Origin: Bacteroidales bacterium
GTDB taxonomy: Bacteria > Bacteroidota > Bacteroidia > Bacteroidales > UBA932
Length of the DNA: 33,416 nucleotides
Direction: 5' to 3'
NCBI GenBank assembly: GCA_022648545.1
Contig: JALCMP010000022.1
Location: 1 to 33,416, forward strand
Positions 16,112 to 24,245 of this stretch are shown piece after piece; position 1 is the first letter of the stretch, and each line of letters opens with the position of its first letter. Position numbers and translations under genes: made by a program. The notes below the pieces were generated by a model. The model did not search any database and was not told the DNA's origin. It was given only the letters and a program-made list of their open reading frames with translations.

Positions 16112-17317
16112 ATGCTAACTATATCCCAAAAGGCACAAAAATTACCGGCTTCGGCCATAAGGAAATTGGTTCCTTATGCAGACGAAGCAAAAAAAAGAGG
16201 TATAAAAGTATACCACCTTAATATCGGACAGCCGGACATAGCCTCACCCAAGCTTGTCTTCGACGCTCTTAAAAATCTGGACTCCAAAATGGATCATATC
16301 TCCTACGCAAATTCGGCAGGCATAGAATCCTACAGAAAAGGTCTGGCAAAATACTACAACAACATAGGAGTTGATGTAAATTTCAAGAATATAATAATAA
16401 CATCCAGCGGAAGCGAAGCCGTTCCTATGGCAATATCCATAACATGCGACCCTGGAGACGAGATCATAGTAATGGAACCTTTTTACACAAACTACAATTC
16501 ATTTGCGGTTTTAAATCAGGTAAAACTGGTTCCGGTTCCAACTACAATAGAAACAGGATTCAAAGTTCCTCCGATAGAAGAAGTAGAAAAATATATAACA
16601 CCTAAAACAAAAGCCATATTGATATGCAATCCAGGCAACCCAACGGGTACTCTTTATCCAAAGGAATCGCTTCTGAAGCTCGGGCAAATTGTAAAAAAGC
16701 ATAACATATACCTCTTTTCCGATGAAGTATACAGGGAATTCTGTTATACCGACACTCCTCATTTTTCCGCTCTGCAAATACCGGAAGCGGAAAAGAACGT
16801 AATAGTACTGGATTCCGTTTCCAAGCGCTACAGCCTTTGCGGAGTAAGGATAGGATGCATAGTTTCCAGAAACGACGAGATAATGAAATGCGCCCTCAAA
16901 TTCGCGCAGTCGCGCCTTTGTTCTCCCGTACTTGGACAAATAGTTGCGGAAGCCGCACTTGATACTCCCAAAGAATACTTTGCAAAAGTAAAAGAGGAGT
17001 ACATACGCAGAAGAGACCTTATGATCGAATTGCTGAACAAGATTCCCGGAGTATTCACTCCAAAACCGATGGGCGCCTTCTACACGGTAGCACAATTACC
17101 TGTCGACAATTCCGAAAAATTCGTCAAATGGATTCTGCAGGAATTCAATTACAACGGAGAAACGGTAATGATGGCTCCGGCGGAAGGATTCTATGCGACG
17201 CCCGGGAAAGGAATAAACCAGGTAAGAATTGCATATGTACTAAAGACCGAAGACATAAAGGCCGCCGTAAAATGTCTTGAAGAGGCACTTAAAGTTTATC
17301 CTGGAAGGACCATATAA
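16112..17317 (+). CDS. Pyridoxal-phosphate aminotransferase, class I (aspartate type)
   Basis: The protein has 401 residues with the fold-type I aminotransferase motifs. HLNIGQPDIASP is at 35-46 and the phosphate-side SSGSEAV at 98-104. NPGNPTG (173-179) contains the cofactor-contacting Asn, D204 lies in FSDEVYREF, and SVSKRYSLCGVRIG carries the Schiff-base Lys at 238. A conserved Arg near the C-terminus (QVRIAYV) would bind the substrate carboxylate. The likely reaction is amino-group exchange between aspartate or a related amino acid and 2-oxoglutarate. The exact substrate cannot be fixed from sequence, so no symbol is given. It is convergent with the membrane-protein gene, and the two share a hairpin at their ends. 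Confidence 0.93.
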   Translation: MLTISQKAQKLPASAIRKLVPYADEAKKRGIKVYHLNIGQPDIASPKLVFDALKNLDSKMDHISYANSAGIESYRKGLAKYYNNIGVDVNFKNIIITSSGSEAVPMAISITCDPGDEIIVMEPFYTNYNSFAVLNQVKLVPVPTTIETGFKVPPIEEVEKYITPKTKAILICNPGNPTGTLYPKESLLKLGQIVKKHNIYLFSDEVYREFCYTDTPHFSALQIPEAEKNVIVLDSVSKRYSLCGVRIGCIVSRNDEIMKCALKFAQSRLCSPVLGQIVAEAALDTPKEYFAKVKEEYIRRRDLMIELLNKIPGVFTPKPMGAFYTVAQLPVDNSEKFVKWILQEFNYNGETVMMAPAEGFYATPGKGINQVRIAYVLKTEDIKAAVKCLEEALKVYPGRTI

Positions 17318-17333
17318 AATCAGGAAAGATAAT

Positions 17334-17388
17334 ATTAACGGCCGTATGCCAGACTCATGCAAAATGAGCTGCGCGTACGGCCGTTAAT
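17334..17388. terminator. Shared hairpin between convergent genes
   Basis: A perfect 13-base inverted repeat, ATTAACGGCCGTA at 17334-17346 and its complement at 17376-17388, encloses a smaller CTCAT/ATGAG stem. One arm lies inside the last codons of the - strand membrane-protein gene, and its TGA stop sits in the loop. It lies 16 bases after the aminotransferase stop and could serve as a terminator for both strands, though neither side has a long T-run. Confidence 0.6.
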
Positions 17389-18293
17389 GTACATATAAGA
17401 ACCAGATATTCCAGAGATCTTATAAACAGACCCGATTTTTTTTCGGGACATTGAAGGAACAATATGGAAACAGGAGTCGAAAACATAAGTGATGCCGGAG
17501 TTTTATAATCGTTGCAAAACAGCAGGCTTATGACTGAAATATGCAAAAGCACCACCATTTCAATCACAAGGATTCTGACATTAAGTATATTTTGCTTCCG
17601 TATATCGGCAAAAAGATCCTTCACCACATGCATCCCGGTTATCAAAAAGGCGATAATAAAAAACAGATCCGGAATATTCCAACGCAGGGATTCGAAATTA
17701 ACGTCGGTTACTCCGTATAAAAAGCCTCTGTAAAAAGACGGAATACCGGCATTTCTTATGAAAAGATAAAAGGTTATATAGACGAACGGCAGAAAAAATC
17801 CTCCGGCCATCTTCACGGCCGCACGCGACGGATCATCATCTATTACCGTAAGGATGATAAAAGAAACAGGAAATATCCATAAAACAGGAGGGAAAAACAA
17901 TGAAGCACACGACAACAGCAAAAATGCCACGAAAAGCTGCCTCTCAATAACACAATACTGGGCCCATATTAAAAGTATGGTGGCAGGATATATTAAATTG
18001 AAGGATGCTGCACCGGCATTTCCGTAAATACATATTATATTCACAAGAATGAAAAAGAACAGGCTTTTTCCGGAATTGGCTTCTATTTTATAACGTATTG
18101 CATAATTAGAAATTATGATTACAATGACAGGAATTGCAGATATAAGAAAATATCCAAATCCTGAATCCTCCGGCATTGCCAAAAAAGAAGAGACCAGTAA
18201 GAATACGGATACGCAAAAAAGGAAAGCCCCCCACAGAGAATCCTTTCTGCTGGGTCCCGAATTTCGTCCCGCATAATCGTCACATAAAAACAT
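17355..18293 (-). CDS. Hypothetical polytopic membrane protein
   Basis: This 312-residue protein has about eight or nine hydrophobic segments separated by short loops, so it is an inner-membrane protein. Examples are LWGAFLFCVSVFLLVSSFLA, ALVIL-type stretches in the centre and a last segment near the C-terminus. No catalytic motif was recognised. Poorly characterised membrane proteins of this size (DUF6427-like) are found beside purine genes in Bacteroidota, but that assignment is a guess. It is last in the operon polysaccharide deacetylase - purD - membrane protein, three bases after purD, so it is likely to be translationally coupled to purD. Its final codons form part of a terminator-like hairpin. 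Confidence 0.8.
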   Translation of the reverse strand: MFLCDDYAGRNSGPSRKDSLWGAFLFCVSVFLLVSSFLAMPEDSGFGYFLISAIPVIVIIISNYAIRYKIEANSGKSLFFFILVNIICIYGNAGAASFNLIYPATILLIWAQYCVIERQLFVAFLLLSCASLFFPPVLWIFPVSFIILTVIDDDPSRAAVKMAGGFFLPFVYITFYLFIRNAGIPSFYRGFLYGVTDVNFESLRWNIPDLFFIIAFLITGMHVVKDLFADIRKQNILNVRILVIEMVVLLHISVISLLFCNDYKTPASLMFSTPVSILFLQCPEKKSGLFIRSLEYLVLICTLTAVRAAHFA

Positions 18294-18296
18294 AAA

Positions 18297-19589
18297 TTAT
18301 TTCTCTCGCATATATCGCAATATGTCAAGGCCTATATCGCGGCGGAAATACTGACCCTCAAATTTTATCATTGAAAGTCCGGCATATGCTTTCTTCCTGC
18401 AATCTTCTATGCTGTCTCCGTTTACAGTAACCGTAAGCACACGGCCACCATCCGTTACCAGTTTTCCTCCACTCATTGAGGTCCCGGAATGAAAGACGTG
18501 CAGGTCTGCAGTATCCCCAAATCCCACGGTTATTTCATGGCCTTTCTTATAACTTTGAGGATATCCTCCCGAAACGGAAACCACGGTAAGTGCACTCTTT
18601 TCGGAAATGGAAATTCTTTCGTTCTTAAGCGTCCCTTTTGCAGCCGCCTTGAGATGTCCCAGAAAATCGGAATCTATCCTTGTCATAACGGCTTCAGTTT
18701 CAGGATCGCCCATACGCACGTTATATTCTACGACATATGGTTCTCCGTTGCAATTCATAAGACCTATGAATATAAAACCCCTGTAATCTATTCTGTCTTC
18801 CTCTATGCCTGCCACCGTAGGTTTTATTATGCGCTCTTCAACCTTGCGCATGAAATCGGAATCTGCAAACGGAACTGGAGAAACAGCTCCCATACCGCCG
18901 GTATTAAGGCCTGTGTCATTCTCTCCTATCCTCTTATAATCCTTGGCCTCGGGAAGGATAAGGTAATCATGTCCGTCGGTAAGAACAAACACAGACAACT
19001 CTATACCACTTAGAAATTGTTCTATGACTACTGTGTTTCCGGCTTCGCCGAACTTCCCGTGCATCATCTCCCTGAGCTGTTCTTTCGCCTGATCTTCCGA
19101 ATCAAGTATAAGAACACCTTTTCCTGCAGCAAGTCCGTCCGCCTTCAGGACATAAGGAGGATTCATGGAAGAAAGGAAAGAATATGCTTCTTCAAGAGTA
19201 TTTATGTCGAAGCTGCGATATGCCGCAGTAGGAATACCGTGCCTCGCCATGAAGCCTTTTGCAAAAGCCTTGCTGCCTTCGAGCATAGCACCTTTCCGGC
19301 ATGGGCCGATAAAAAGGATTCCGGAAAGATCGGGATCGGCGGCAAACTTATCACGCAGACCGTCCACAAGAGGGACTTCGGGACCTACGACAACCAGGTC
19401 GATCTTTGCGGAAAGCACCTGTTTTTTAATAAGTCCGAAATCGTCTGCGGAACCTTTTATATTTACGGCGATCTCTGCAGTCCCGGGATTACCGGGCAGA
19501 CAATATAAGCCGTCGCATTTACTGCTTTGCTTTATTTTCCATGCCAAAGCATGCTCGCGGCCTCCGCCGCCCAATACCAATACGTTCAT
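18297..19589 (-). CDS. purD: Phosphoribosylamine--glycine ligase (GAR synthetase)
   Basis: PurD joins glycine to phosphoribosylamine with ATP, the second step of purine synthesis. The 430-residue ATP-grasp protein shows the N-terminal GGGGREHALAWKI (7-19), VVGPEVPLVDGL (67-78) and the ATP-binding loop LKADGLAAGKGV (148-159). Further on are a GGMGAVSP block and the metal-binding NVRMGDPETEAVM. Length and domain order are normal. It sits between a polysaccharide deacetylase gene (13 bases upstream) and a membrane protein gene (3 bases downstream) and is probably expressed from the promoter before the deacetylase. Confidence 0.97.
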   Translation of the reverse strand: MNVLVLGGGGREHALAWKIKQSSKCDGLYCLPGNPGTAEIAVNIKGSADDFGLIKKQVLSAKIDLVVVGPEVPLVDGLRDKFAADPDLSGILFIGPCRKGAMLEGSKAFAKGFMARHGIPTAAYRSFDINTLEEAYSFLSSMNPPYVLKADGLAAGKGVLILDSEDQAKEQLREMMHGKFGEAGNTVVIEQFLSGIELSVFVLTDGHDYLILPEAKDYKRIGENDTGLNTGGMGAVSPVPFADSDFMRKVEERIIKPTVAGIEEDRIDYRGFIFIGLMNCNGEPYVVEYNVRMGDPETEAVMTRIDSDFLGHLKAAAKGTLKNERISISEKSALTVVSVSGGYPQSYKKGHEITVGFGDTADLHVFHSGTSMSGGKLVTDGGRVLTVTVNGDSIEDCRKKAYAGLSMIKFEGQYFRRDIGLDILRYMREK

Positions 19590-19602
19590 ATCAATAATTC
19601 TA

Positions 19603-20214
19603 TTATAATTCTATCCTTTTGCAGACAAGACCTTTTTCCTTTATCGCCTTCAATACCATGGGCAATGCCACCCAAAGATTTTTGGCACATTTCAGGGAAT
19701 CGTGAAAAACTATTATGTCTCCCGGCTGCATATATGGTATTACGTTTCTCGCACATGTTTTTCCGGATATGCGTCTGTTATAATCCCTGCTTAGAATGTT
19801 CCACATTATGGTATTGTATCTTTCATGTATCATTCGGGCCTGATTCGGTCCTATCCTTGCATAAGGGGGACGGAACAAGTTGGAATGTATCATACTTCCG
19901 GCCATATCAATATCCTGCAAATAATCACCGGTCTTCATTCCCCATCCCTTTACATGGCTGTAAGAATGATTTCCAACGGCATGGCCTCTTTTTTTTATTT
20001 CCGCAAACATTTCCGGAAACATCTCCACATTCTTTCCCAAACAGAAGAATGTAGCTTTTGCACCGAATTTGTCAAGCTGATCAAGCACCCATGGAGTAAC
20101 TTCAGGACGCGGGCCGTCATCGAACGTAAGAAATATGCCCTCCCTTTCTCTGGGGAAATTCCATATAAACGTAGGGAACAATTTCTTTATTATCCTTGGC
20201 GGTTTTATTTTCAT
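19603..20214 (-). CDS. Polysaccharide deacetylase (NodB/CE4 family)
   Basis: With the ATG at 20214 the protein has 203 residues. It carries the full CE4 motif set: TFDDG (30-34; catalytic-base and metal Asp), HSYSH (83-87; metal His pair), RPPY (115-118), a WNILSRDYN block and VFHD with H171. It should remove N-acetyl groups from a carbohydrate polymer, probably an envelope glycan; the actual polymer is unknown. There is no signal peptide, only a basic N-terminus with a short hydrophobic stretch, so its location is uncertain. An in-frame ATG 18 bases upstream (20232) is rejected as start, because the -7 box lies between it and 20214. It heads the operon with purD. Confidence 0.9.
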   Translation of the reverse strand: MKIKPPRIIKKLFPTFIWNFPREREGIFLTFDDGPRPEVTPWVLDQLDKFGAKATFFCLGKNVEMFPEMFAEIKKRGHAVGNHSYSHVKGWGMKTGDYLQDIDMAGSMIHSNLFRPPYARIGPNQARMIHERYNTIMWNILSRDYNRRISGKTCARNVIPYMQPGDIIVFHDSLKCAKNLWVALPMVLKAIKEKGLVCKRIEL

Positions 20215-20218
20215 TCCA

Positions 20219-20226
20219 CAAAGATA
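20219..20226 (-). promoter_or_regulatory. -7 promoter box of the deacetylase-purD operon
   Basis: TATCTTTG on the - strand matches TAnnTTTG exactly and ends four bases before the ATG at 20214. The transcript would start two or three bases before that ATG. This decides the start codon and rules out the upstream ATG at 20232. Confidence 0.6.
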
Positions 20227-20239
20227 ATTCATTTTTTGC

Positions 20240-20247
20240 TATCTTAG
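20240..20247 (+). promoter_or_regulatory. -7 promoter box of the DUF4296-type lipoprotein gene
   Basis: TATCTTAG differs from TAnnTTTG in one position and ends five bases before the TTG start at 20253. It lies 13 bases from the oppositely directed box of the deacetylase operon, so the two core promoters overlap. Confidence 0.5.
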
Positions 20248-20252
20248 CAGCG

Positions 20253-21050
20253 TTGAAAAAACACATCAAATATTTACTCGAGACGTGGCTTTGCACCGTC
20301 ATTTTACTTTTTACTTCCTGTTCCGGAAGCAAAAAGGGAATCATTCCTCCACGGACCATGTCCGATATAACTGCAGAGATGTTCATATCCGAGGAGTTGG
20401 TTTCGAGCAGGGAAAGCAATCGAAAGGCTCTTGACTCCCTTAACCTTTACGAAGGTATAACCGACAAATACGGCTATACTATAGAAGATTTAAGAAAATC
20501 CACAAAATATTATCTGCAGGACGGCGAAGAATACATGAAGATTCTTAAGAAGGCAAAAAATATAATAAAGAAACGTCTGGCGATAATCGAAGCCGAAGTT
20601 AATAAGAACAAGCCTATAAGATGGGATATACCTGGCCTTATAAATTCCTATAAAAACGATAGCCTTTACAAGGAACCTTATCTGAGAGCCATAAGGTGGC
20701 TTACCATGCAGGACAGTAAAATAAAATGGCAATTCGGAGATTCTGCAATAACAGATACTCCTGAAAACGCTATATGGTGGAAAAACAATATAGCTCCGTC
20801 CGAACCAATAAAAAACGGCCGTTATGTTCTTTTAAGAAGATTTTCCGATAATAACGAAATTTCCAATAAACGATACGATAGAAATAGATCCGAATTTCTT
20901 CCCAACCATAAAATTCAAAGACATCCGCACGAAGGAAGAAATGTTAATGAACCGTTGCTGAACCGGCCGAAAAAGAAATCATCGGAACACATCTCGCAGG
21001 GAGAAGAAGATTTCAGCATGAAGATGTTTGATAAAAAGAAAAAAGAGTGA
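20253..21050 (+). CDS. DUF4296-type lipoprotein, TTG start
   Basis: With the TTG at 20253 as start, the product has 265 residues and opens with a lipoprotein signal: a KKH basic end, a hydrophobic core and FTSC-SG. Reading from the upstream ATG at 20196 would add 19 residues in front of the signal and would begin upstream of the apparent promoter, so it is rejected. Residues after the Cys (GIIPPRTMSDITAEMFISEE) fit the DUF4296 pattern seen in many Bacteroidota lipoproteins of unknown role. The C-terminal 60 residues are very basic and polar (RHPHEGRNVNE, KKKSSE) and look disordered. It overlaps the next gene by four bases (GTGA) and is therefore coupled to it. Confidence 0.75.
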   Translation: MKKHIKYLLETWLCTVILLFTSCSGSKKGIIPPRTMSDITAEMFISEELVSSRESNRKALDSLNLYEGITDKYGYTIEDLRKSTKYYLQDGEEYMKILKKAKNIIKKRLAIIEAEVNKNKPIRWDIPGLINSYKNDSLYKEPYLRAIRWLTMQDSKIKWQFGDSAITDTPENAIWWKNNIAPSEPIKNGRYVLLRRFSDNNEISNKRYDRNRSEFLPNHKIQRHPHEGRNVNEPLLNRPKKKSSEHISQGEEDFSMKMFDKKKKE

Positions 21051-22306
21051 AAAGGACTTTTGCAGCAGATTATATTTTTCCAATAATTGGCACCCCAATA
21101 AAAGAAGGTTATGTAACCATTGGAGAAAAAGGTGAAATATTGGAAACCGGAAAATGCAAGGATAGGTTTCCGGATTCGAAAATTTCCGAAAACCCTTCAT
21201 TCGGAACCGAAAATGAAAAAATATCATATCACGAAGGAATAATCTGTCCCGGTTTCGTAAACGCCCACTGCCACATAGAGCTGTCTCATCTTAAAGGGAA
21301 ATTCAGCGAGGCTTCGGGAATGAGCGGTTTTATAAATCAAATAAACGCATTAAGACTTACCTCCGGAAAAGAAGAAAGAATAGAAGCCCTGAAAAATCAA
21401 ATGGAACTTCTTTATGATTCCGGAGTTAGCGGAATGGGAGACATAAGCAACTGCGACGAAAGTTTTAAAACTAAAACTGAATCGGGAATCTTTACGCGCA
21501 CATACATAGAACTATTCGGGACGGAAAGTAATGACGCCGGAGAAATTCTCGCCAAAGGAATAGAACTTGCAAACGAAGCCGTTTCCATGGGACTCAAAGC
21601 TGCCGTAACACCGCATTCCTGCTACACCATGAGTCCCGGACTTCTGGAAATAACAGCCGAAAAAGGTCTCGAAAGCGGGTACATTTCATACCACTCCCAG
21701 GAAAGCCGGCAGGAAAACGATATGATAATGTATGGAAAAGGAGATTTGGCCGATAATTACCGTGAAAGAGGACTAAGCATGCCTCCGATTACAGGGAAAT
21801 CCGCTCTTATTTATTTCACTGACAGGCTGCTCTCTTTTTCCGGTTCTCCGGTAAAAGGTCACATAATGCTGGTACATAATGTAGATACGGATAAAGGAAG
21901 CATAGAATACGCCTTAACGAATATGGCAACTCCGTACTGGACCATATGTCCTCTCTCTAATATTTTCATTCACCGCAAGCTGCCGCCTCTGGATCTAATG
22001 CGTAAATACGGACTCAAAATATGTATAGGGACAGACAGCCTTTCAAGTAACAAAATACTTTCCATGGTTGAAGAGATGAAATGCATTCAAAATAATTTCG
22101 ACGGCATCCCCATGCAGGAAATCCTTAGATGGGCCTGTCTTAACGGAGCCGAAGCCATAGGAGCTGACAAATTCCTCGGATCCTTCGACAAAGGCAAGAC
22201 TCCCGGCATTACTCATATAAGCCACATCACAGCCAAACGGACGGGTTCCCCTCAAAACATAATGCTCGAACTCAACAATAACAGCATCTCAGAAAGACTG
22301 GCATAA
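21047..22306 (+). CDS. Amidohydrolase-superfamily metal-dependent hydrolase
   Basis: The protein has 419 residues and starts with GTG overlapping the previous stop. It has the architecture of cytosine/guanine deaminase-like amidohydrolases: an N-terminal beta domain, PGFVNAHCHIELSH with the metal-binding H74 and H76, then metal or substrate His in YHSQES and LVHNVD, and the metal-binding Asp in GTDSLSSN. A C-terminal beta segment closes the composite site (LGSFDKGKTPGI). The family hydrolyses C-N bonds in purines, pyrimidines, adenosyl compounds or related molecules. The substrate cannot be assigned; S-adenosylhomocysteine- or guanine-type deamination are both possible. Pairing with a DUF4296 lipoprotein in one operon is notable, because their likely compartments differ. 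Confidence 0.88.
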   Translation: MKRTFAADYIFPIIGTPIKEGYVTIGEKGEILETGKCKDRFPDSKISENPSFGTENEKISYHEGIICPGFVNAHCHIELSHLKGKFSEASGMSGFINQINALRLTSGKEERIEALKNQMELLYDSGVSGMGDISNCDESFKTKTESGIFTRTYIELFGTESNDAGEILAKGIELANEAVSMGLKAAVTPHSCYTMSPGLLEITAEKGLESGYISYHSQESRQENDMIMYGKGDLADNYRERGLSMPPITGKSALIYFTDRLLSFSGSPVKGHIMLVHNVDTDKGSIEYALTNMATPYWTICPLSNIFIHRKLPPLDLMRKYGLKICIGTDSLSSNKILSMVEEMKCIQNNFDGIPMQEILRWACLNGAEAIGADKFLGSFDKGKTPGITHISHITAKRTGSPQNIMLELNNNSISERLA

Positions 22307-22802
22307 CCTTTCCCTAAAAGCCCCATAACAGAAAACGCACCAGCCACAAACGCCCGATATCCGCGAACACCCTATATTGCCCTACCCCGATTCCCGTAAC
22401 AGATCGGCACACAAACCATTTCACGGACCGCTCTACACACATAATCATACCACTGACCTGACTGCTTTGCACGCATAGCCATTTCGCAAGCGCTTTTACA
22501 TGTATAACATTCTATAAATAAGATGACTTTTAGCTATTACCAATACATTATTTTATGGTAATAAGCGGCAGAATGTTGTTGCGATGCAACAAGGACACAT
22601 CTCAGGAATACGTATAACGGAAAAAGATATTGCATTGCAACATAATTGCAATGCAATAAGAAAACATTTCGGGAAAACCGTTATAGCGATGTAAGAGGAT
22701 GAGGTAAAATATCAGAAAAAAAGAAAGAAAAAGAAGGGGGACTGATATGGAGAAAAATATCATTAAACGCAACGGTCAACGGTAGGTTTTCGGTCTGCTT
22801 TA
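22307..22802. other. Gene-poor stretch between convergent genes with dyad cluster
   Basis: No convincing gene is present in this stretch of about 500 bases between the ends of the amidohydrolase and histidine kinase genes. The first 200 bases are unusually rich in C on the + strand. The middle contains several inverted repeats, including TATTACCA/TGGTAATA (22535-22542 with 22556-22563) and a TTGC-N3-GCAA cluster. The last 100 bases contain an A/G-rich run (about 22710-22740) that reads as a T-rich tract at the 3' side of the histidine kinase gene. Confidence 0.6.
22579..22694. repeat. Cluster of TTGC-N3-GCAA dyads
   Basis: Three exact copies of the 11-base dyad are present: TTGCGATGCAA (22579-22589), TTGCATTGCAA (22630-22640) and TTGCAATGCAA (22646-22656). 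A fourth degenerate copy, TAGCGATGTAA, is at 22684-22694. Copies two and three also pair with each other as a perfect 12-base stem (22629-22640 with 22646-22657) around CATAA. Copy one extends to TTGTTGC/GCAACAA. Confidence 0.7.
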
Positions 22803-24245
22803 CTATCTGCGGCGGATGGTGAACAAGAATTCTACTCCTCCGCCTACCCTTTTGCGGGCAGAGATGGTTCCGCCGTGGAAAAGAACTGCATTTTTTACAA
22901 TCGACAACCCGAGGCCAGTTCCGCCGGCTTTGCGGGAACGGCCTTTATCCACACGGTAAAAACGTTCAAAAATACGCGTAAGATGTTCTTCCCCTATACC
23001 TATTCCGTTATCGCTGAATGAGAAATAATAATAATCAAGATCTTCCATATTACACCTTATATATATATCGGTACATTCGGAATAAGCAATGGAGTTATCC
23101 AGGAGATTTCTGAATATAGAATATATAAGAGAATGATTTCCGGTACATGCCAGGGTCATCGATTGCGTAAAATTATGGATCTTTATGTTTTTCTCCTTAA
23201 CATGTACGGAAACATCTTCTATTACGCTTTCTATAAGCCCGGATAATTCTATGTTTTCCCTCGATATCATTTCCGGGGCTTCGTCGATGCGGGTAAGCGT
23301 AGAAATATCTCTCAGCAGGGAAGCCAGTCTGGTACTTTGGGAATATATTTTATTTATAAAATCGGAAACCTTTTCCCTGGGAAGATCGGGATTTGCTATT
23401 ATGGTTTCGAGAAAACCCTGCAGACTGCTAACCGGCGTCTTCAGCTCATGCGCTATATTCTGTGTCAACTGGCGCTTTATGCGGGCCTGTTCTTCCTTTT
23501 GCTCGAGAACTCTTGCCTGTTCAACCATAAGAGCTTCCTTGGTCTTTTGCAGATTATTATATATCTGCACTATATGCCCGGAGATTTCGCCTACTTCATC
23601 ATTCTGGAAACGTCCGTTGAATTCGTCTATGTCCCCCGTATCCGCTATATCGGCAAAAGCCTTCAGCTTGTTTATATTTTCGCCGAGTCTGTGCATGTAG
23701 CTGAAGAAAATAATGGCAAAAACAAGAAGGAAAACTACCATAAGCACGATATACATGGGATTTACCTTAAGACTTTCAACCAGACCGGTATTATACGGAA
23801 TAGCGGATCTTATTATATAATTGCCGAATCTTTTAGCTGAATAGAAGTAAGTATCCGGAGTGACCGTGGATTTTCTCCTTACGTCAAACCCGTGTCCGTT
23901 TCGTAAAGCATCCTTTATTTCTTTTCTTGAAAGATGATTCTCCACCTCGGAAACATCGCTTTTGCGGGAATCATATAAAAGTTTTCCGGATGTGTCTATT
24001 ATAGATATGCGGAAAGCATCATTTATGACAACCTTATCATAAGAAAGCCCCTTTTGCATTTCTCCGTTTATATAATCATTATATCCGGTGAGTTTGCTGT
24101 CGAGCTGTAATATTTTGAACTGCTTCTGCTGATAATATTCGAATCCTACGAAACAGACGCTCATAAACACAAAAGCAGCTGTGACCGACCAGAAAAGGCG
24201 CAGATGGAACTTTGTATATTTTTTATGATTCGAAGCAATACCCAT
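22803..24245 (-). CDS. phoR: Sensor histidine kinase, PhoR-like
   Basis: This membrane sensor should phosphorylate the adjacent response regulator. Counting from the upstream ATG at 24263 (486 residues), a transmembrane segment lies at about 22-43, a periplasmic sensor region at 45-168 and a second membrane segment at 170-190. A HAMP-like linker follows to about 245, then the phosphoacceptor box QNIAHELKTPVSSLQGF with H272. Next come the ATPase boxes RNLLDNSIAY (N), FSDNGIGIG (G1), FERFYRV (F) and GGTGLGLSIV (G2). The ATG at 24245 (480 residues) is preferred as giving a shorter overlap with the regulator gene, but 24263 is possible. Pairing with a PhoB-like regulator beside a phosphate transporter supports a phosphate-sensing role; that is inference. 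Confidence 0.88.
   Translation of the reverse strand: MGIASNHKKYTKFHLRLFWSVTAAFVFMSVCFVGFEYYQQKQFKILQLDSKLTGYNDYINGEMQKGLSYDKVVINDAFRISIIDTSGKLLYDSRKSDVSEVENHLSRKEIKDALRNGHGFDVRRKSTVTPDTYFYSAKRFGNYIIRSAIPYNTGLVESLKVNPMYIVLMVVFLLVFAIIFFSYMHRLGENINKLKAFADIADTGDIDEFNGRFQNDEVGEISGHIVQIYNNLQKTKEALMVEQARVLEQKEEQARIKRQLTQNIAHELKTPVSSLQGFLETIIANPDLPREKVSDFINKIYSQSTRLASLLRDISTLTRIDEAPEMISRENIELSGLIESVIEDVSVHVKEKNIKIHNFTQSMTLACTGNHSLIYSIFRNLLDNSIAYSECTDIYIRCNMEDLDYYYFSFSDNGIGIGEEHLTRIFERFYRVDKGRSRKAGGTGLGLSIVKNAVLFHGGTISARKRVGGGVEFLFTIRRR

Noticed and set aside
20215-20232. Upstream ATG for the polysaccharide deacetylase
   Set aside because: The -7 box TATCTTTG lies between it and the ATG at 20214, so the transcript would not include it.
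20196-20252. ATG start 57 bases upstream for the DUF4296-type lipoprotein
   Set aside because: It would put 19 extra residues before the signal peptide and lies upstream of the apparent promoter box; TTG 20253 fits better.
22317-22445. 42-codon - strand frame in the C-rich gap
   Set aside because: Arg/Val/Gly-rich composition follows simply from the base bias; no signal or neighbour supports it.
22747-22785. 12-codon frame after a GGGGG run before the end of the histidine kinase gene
   Set aside because: Too short, no motif, and located in the 3' region of two convergent genes.
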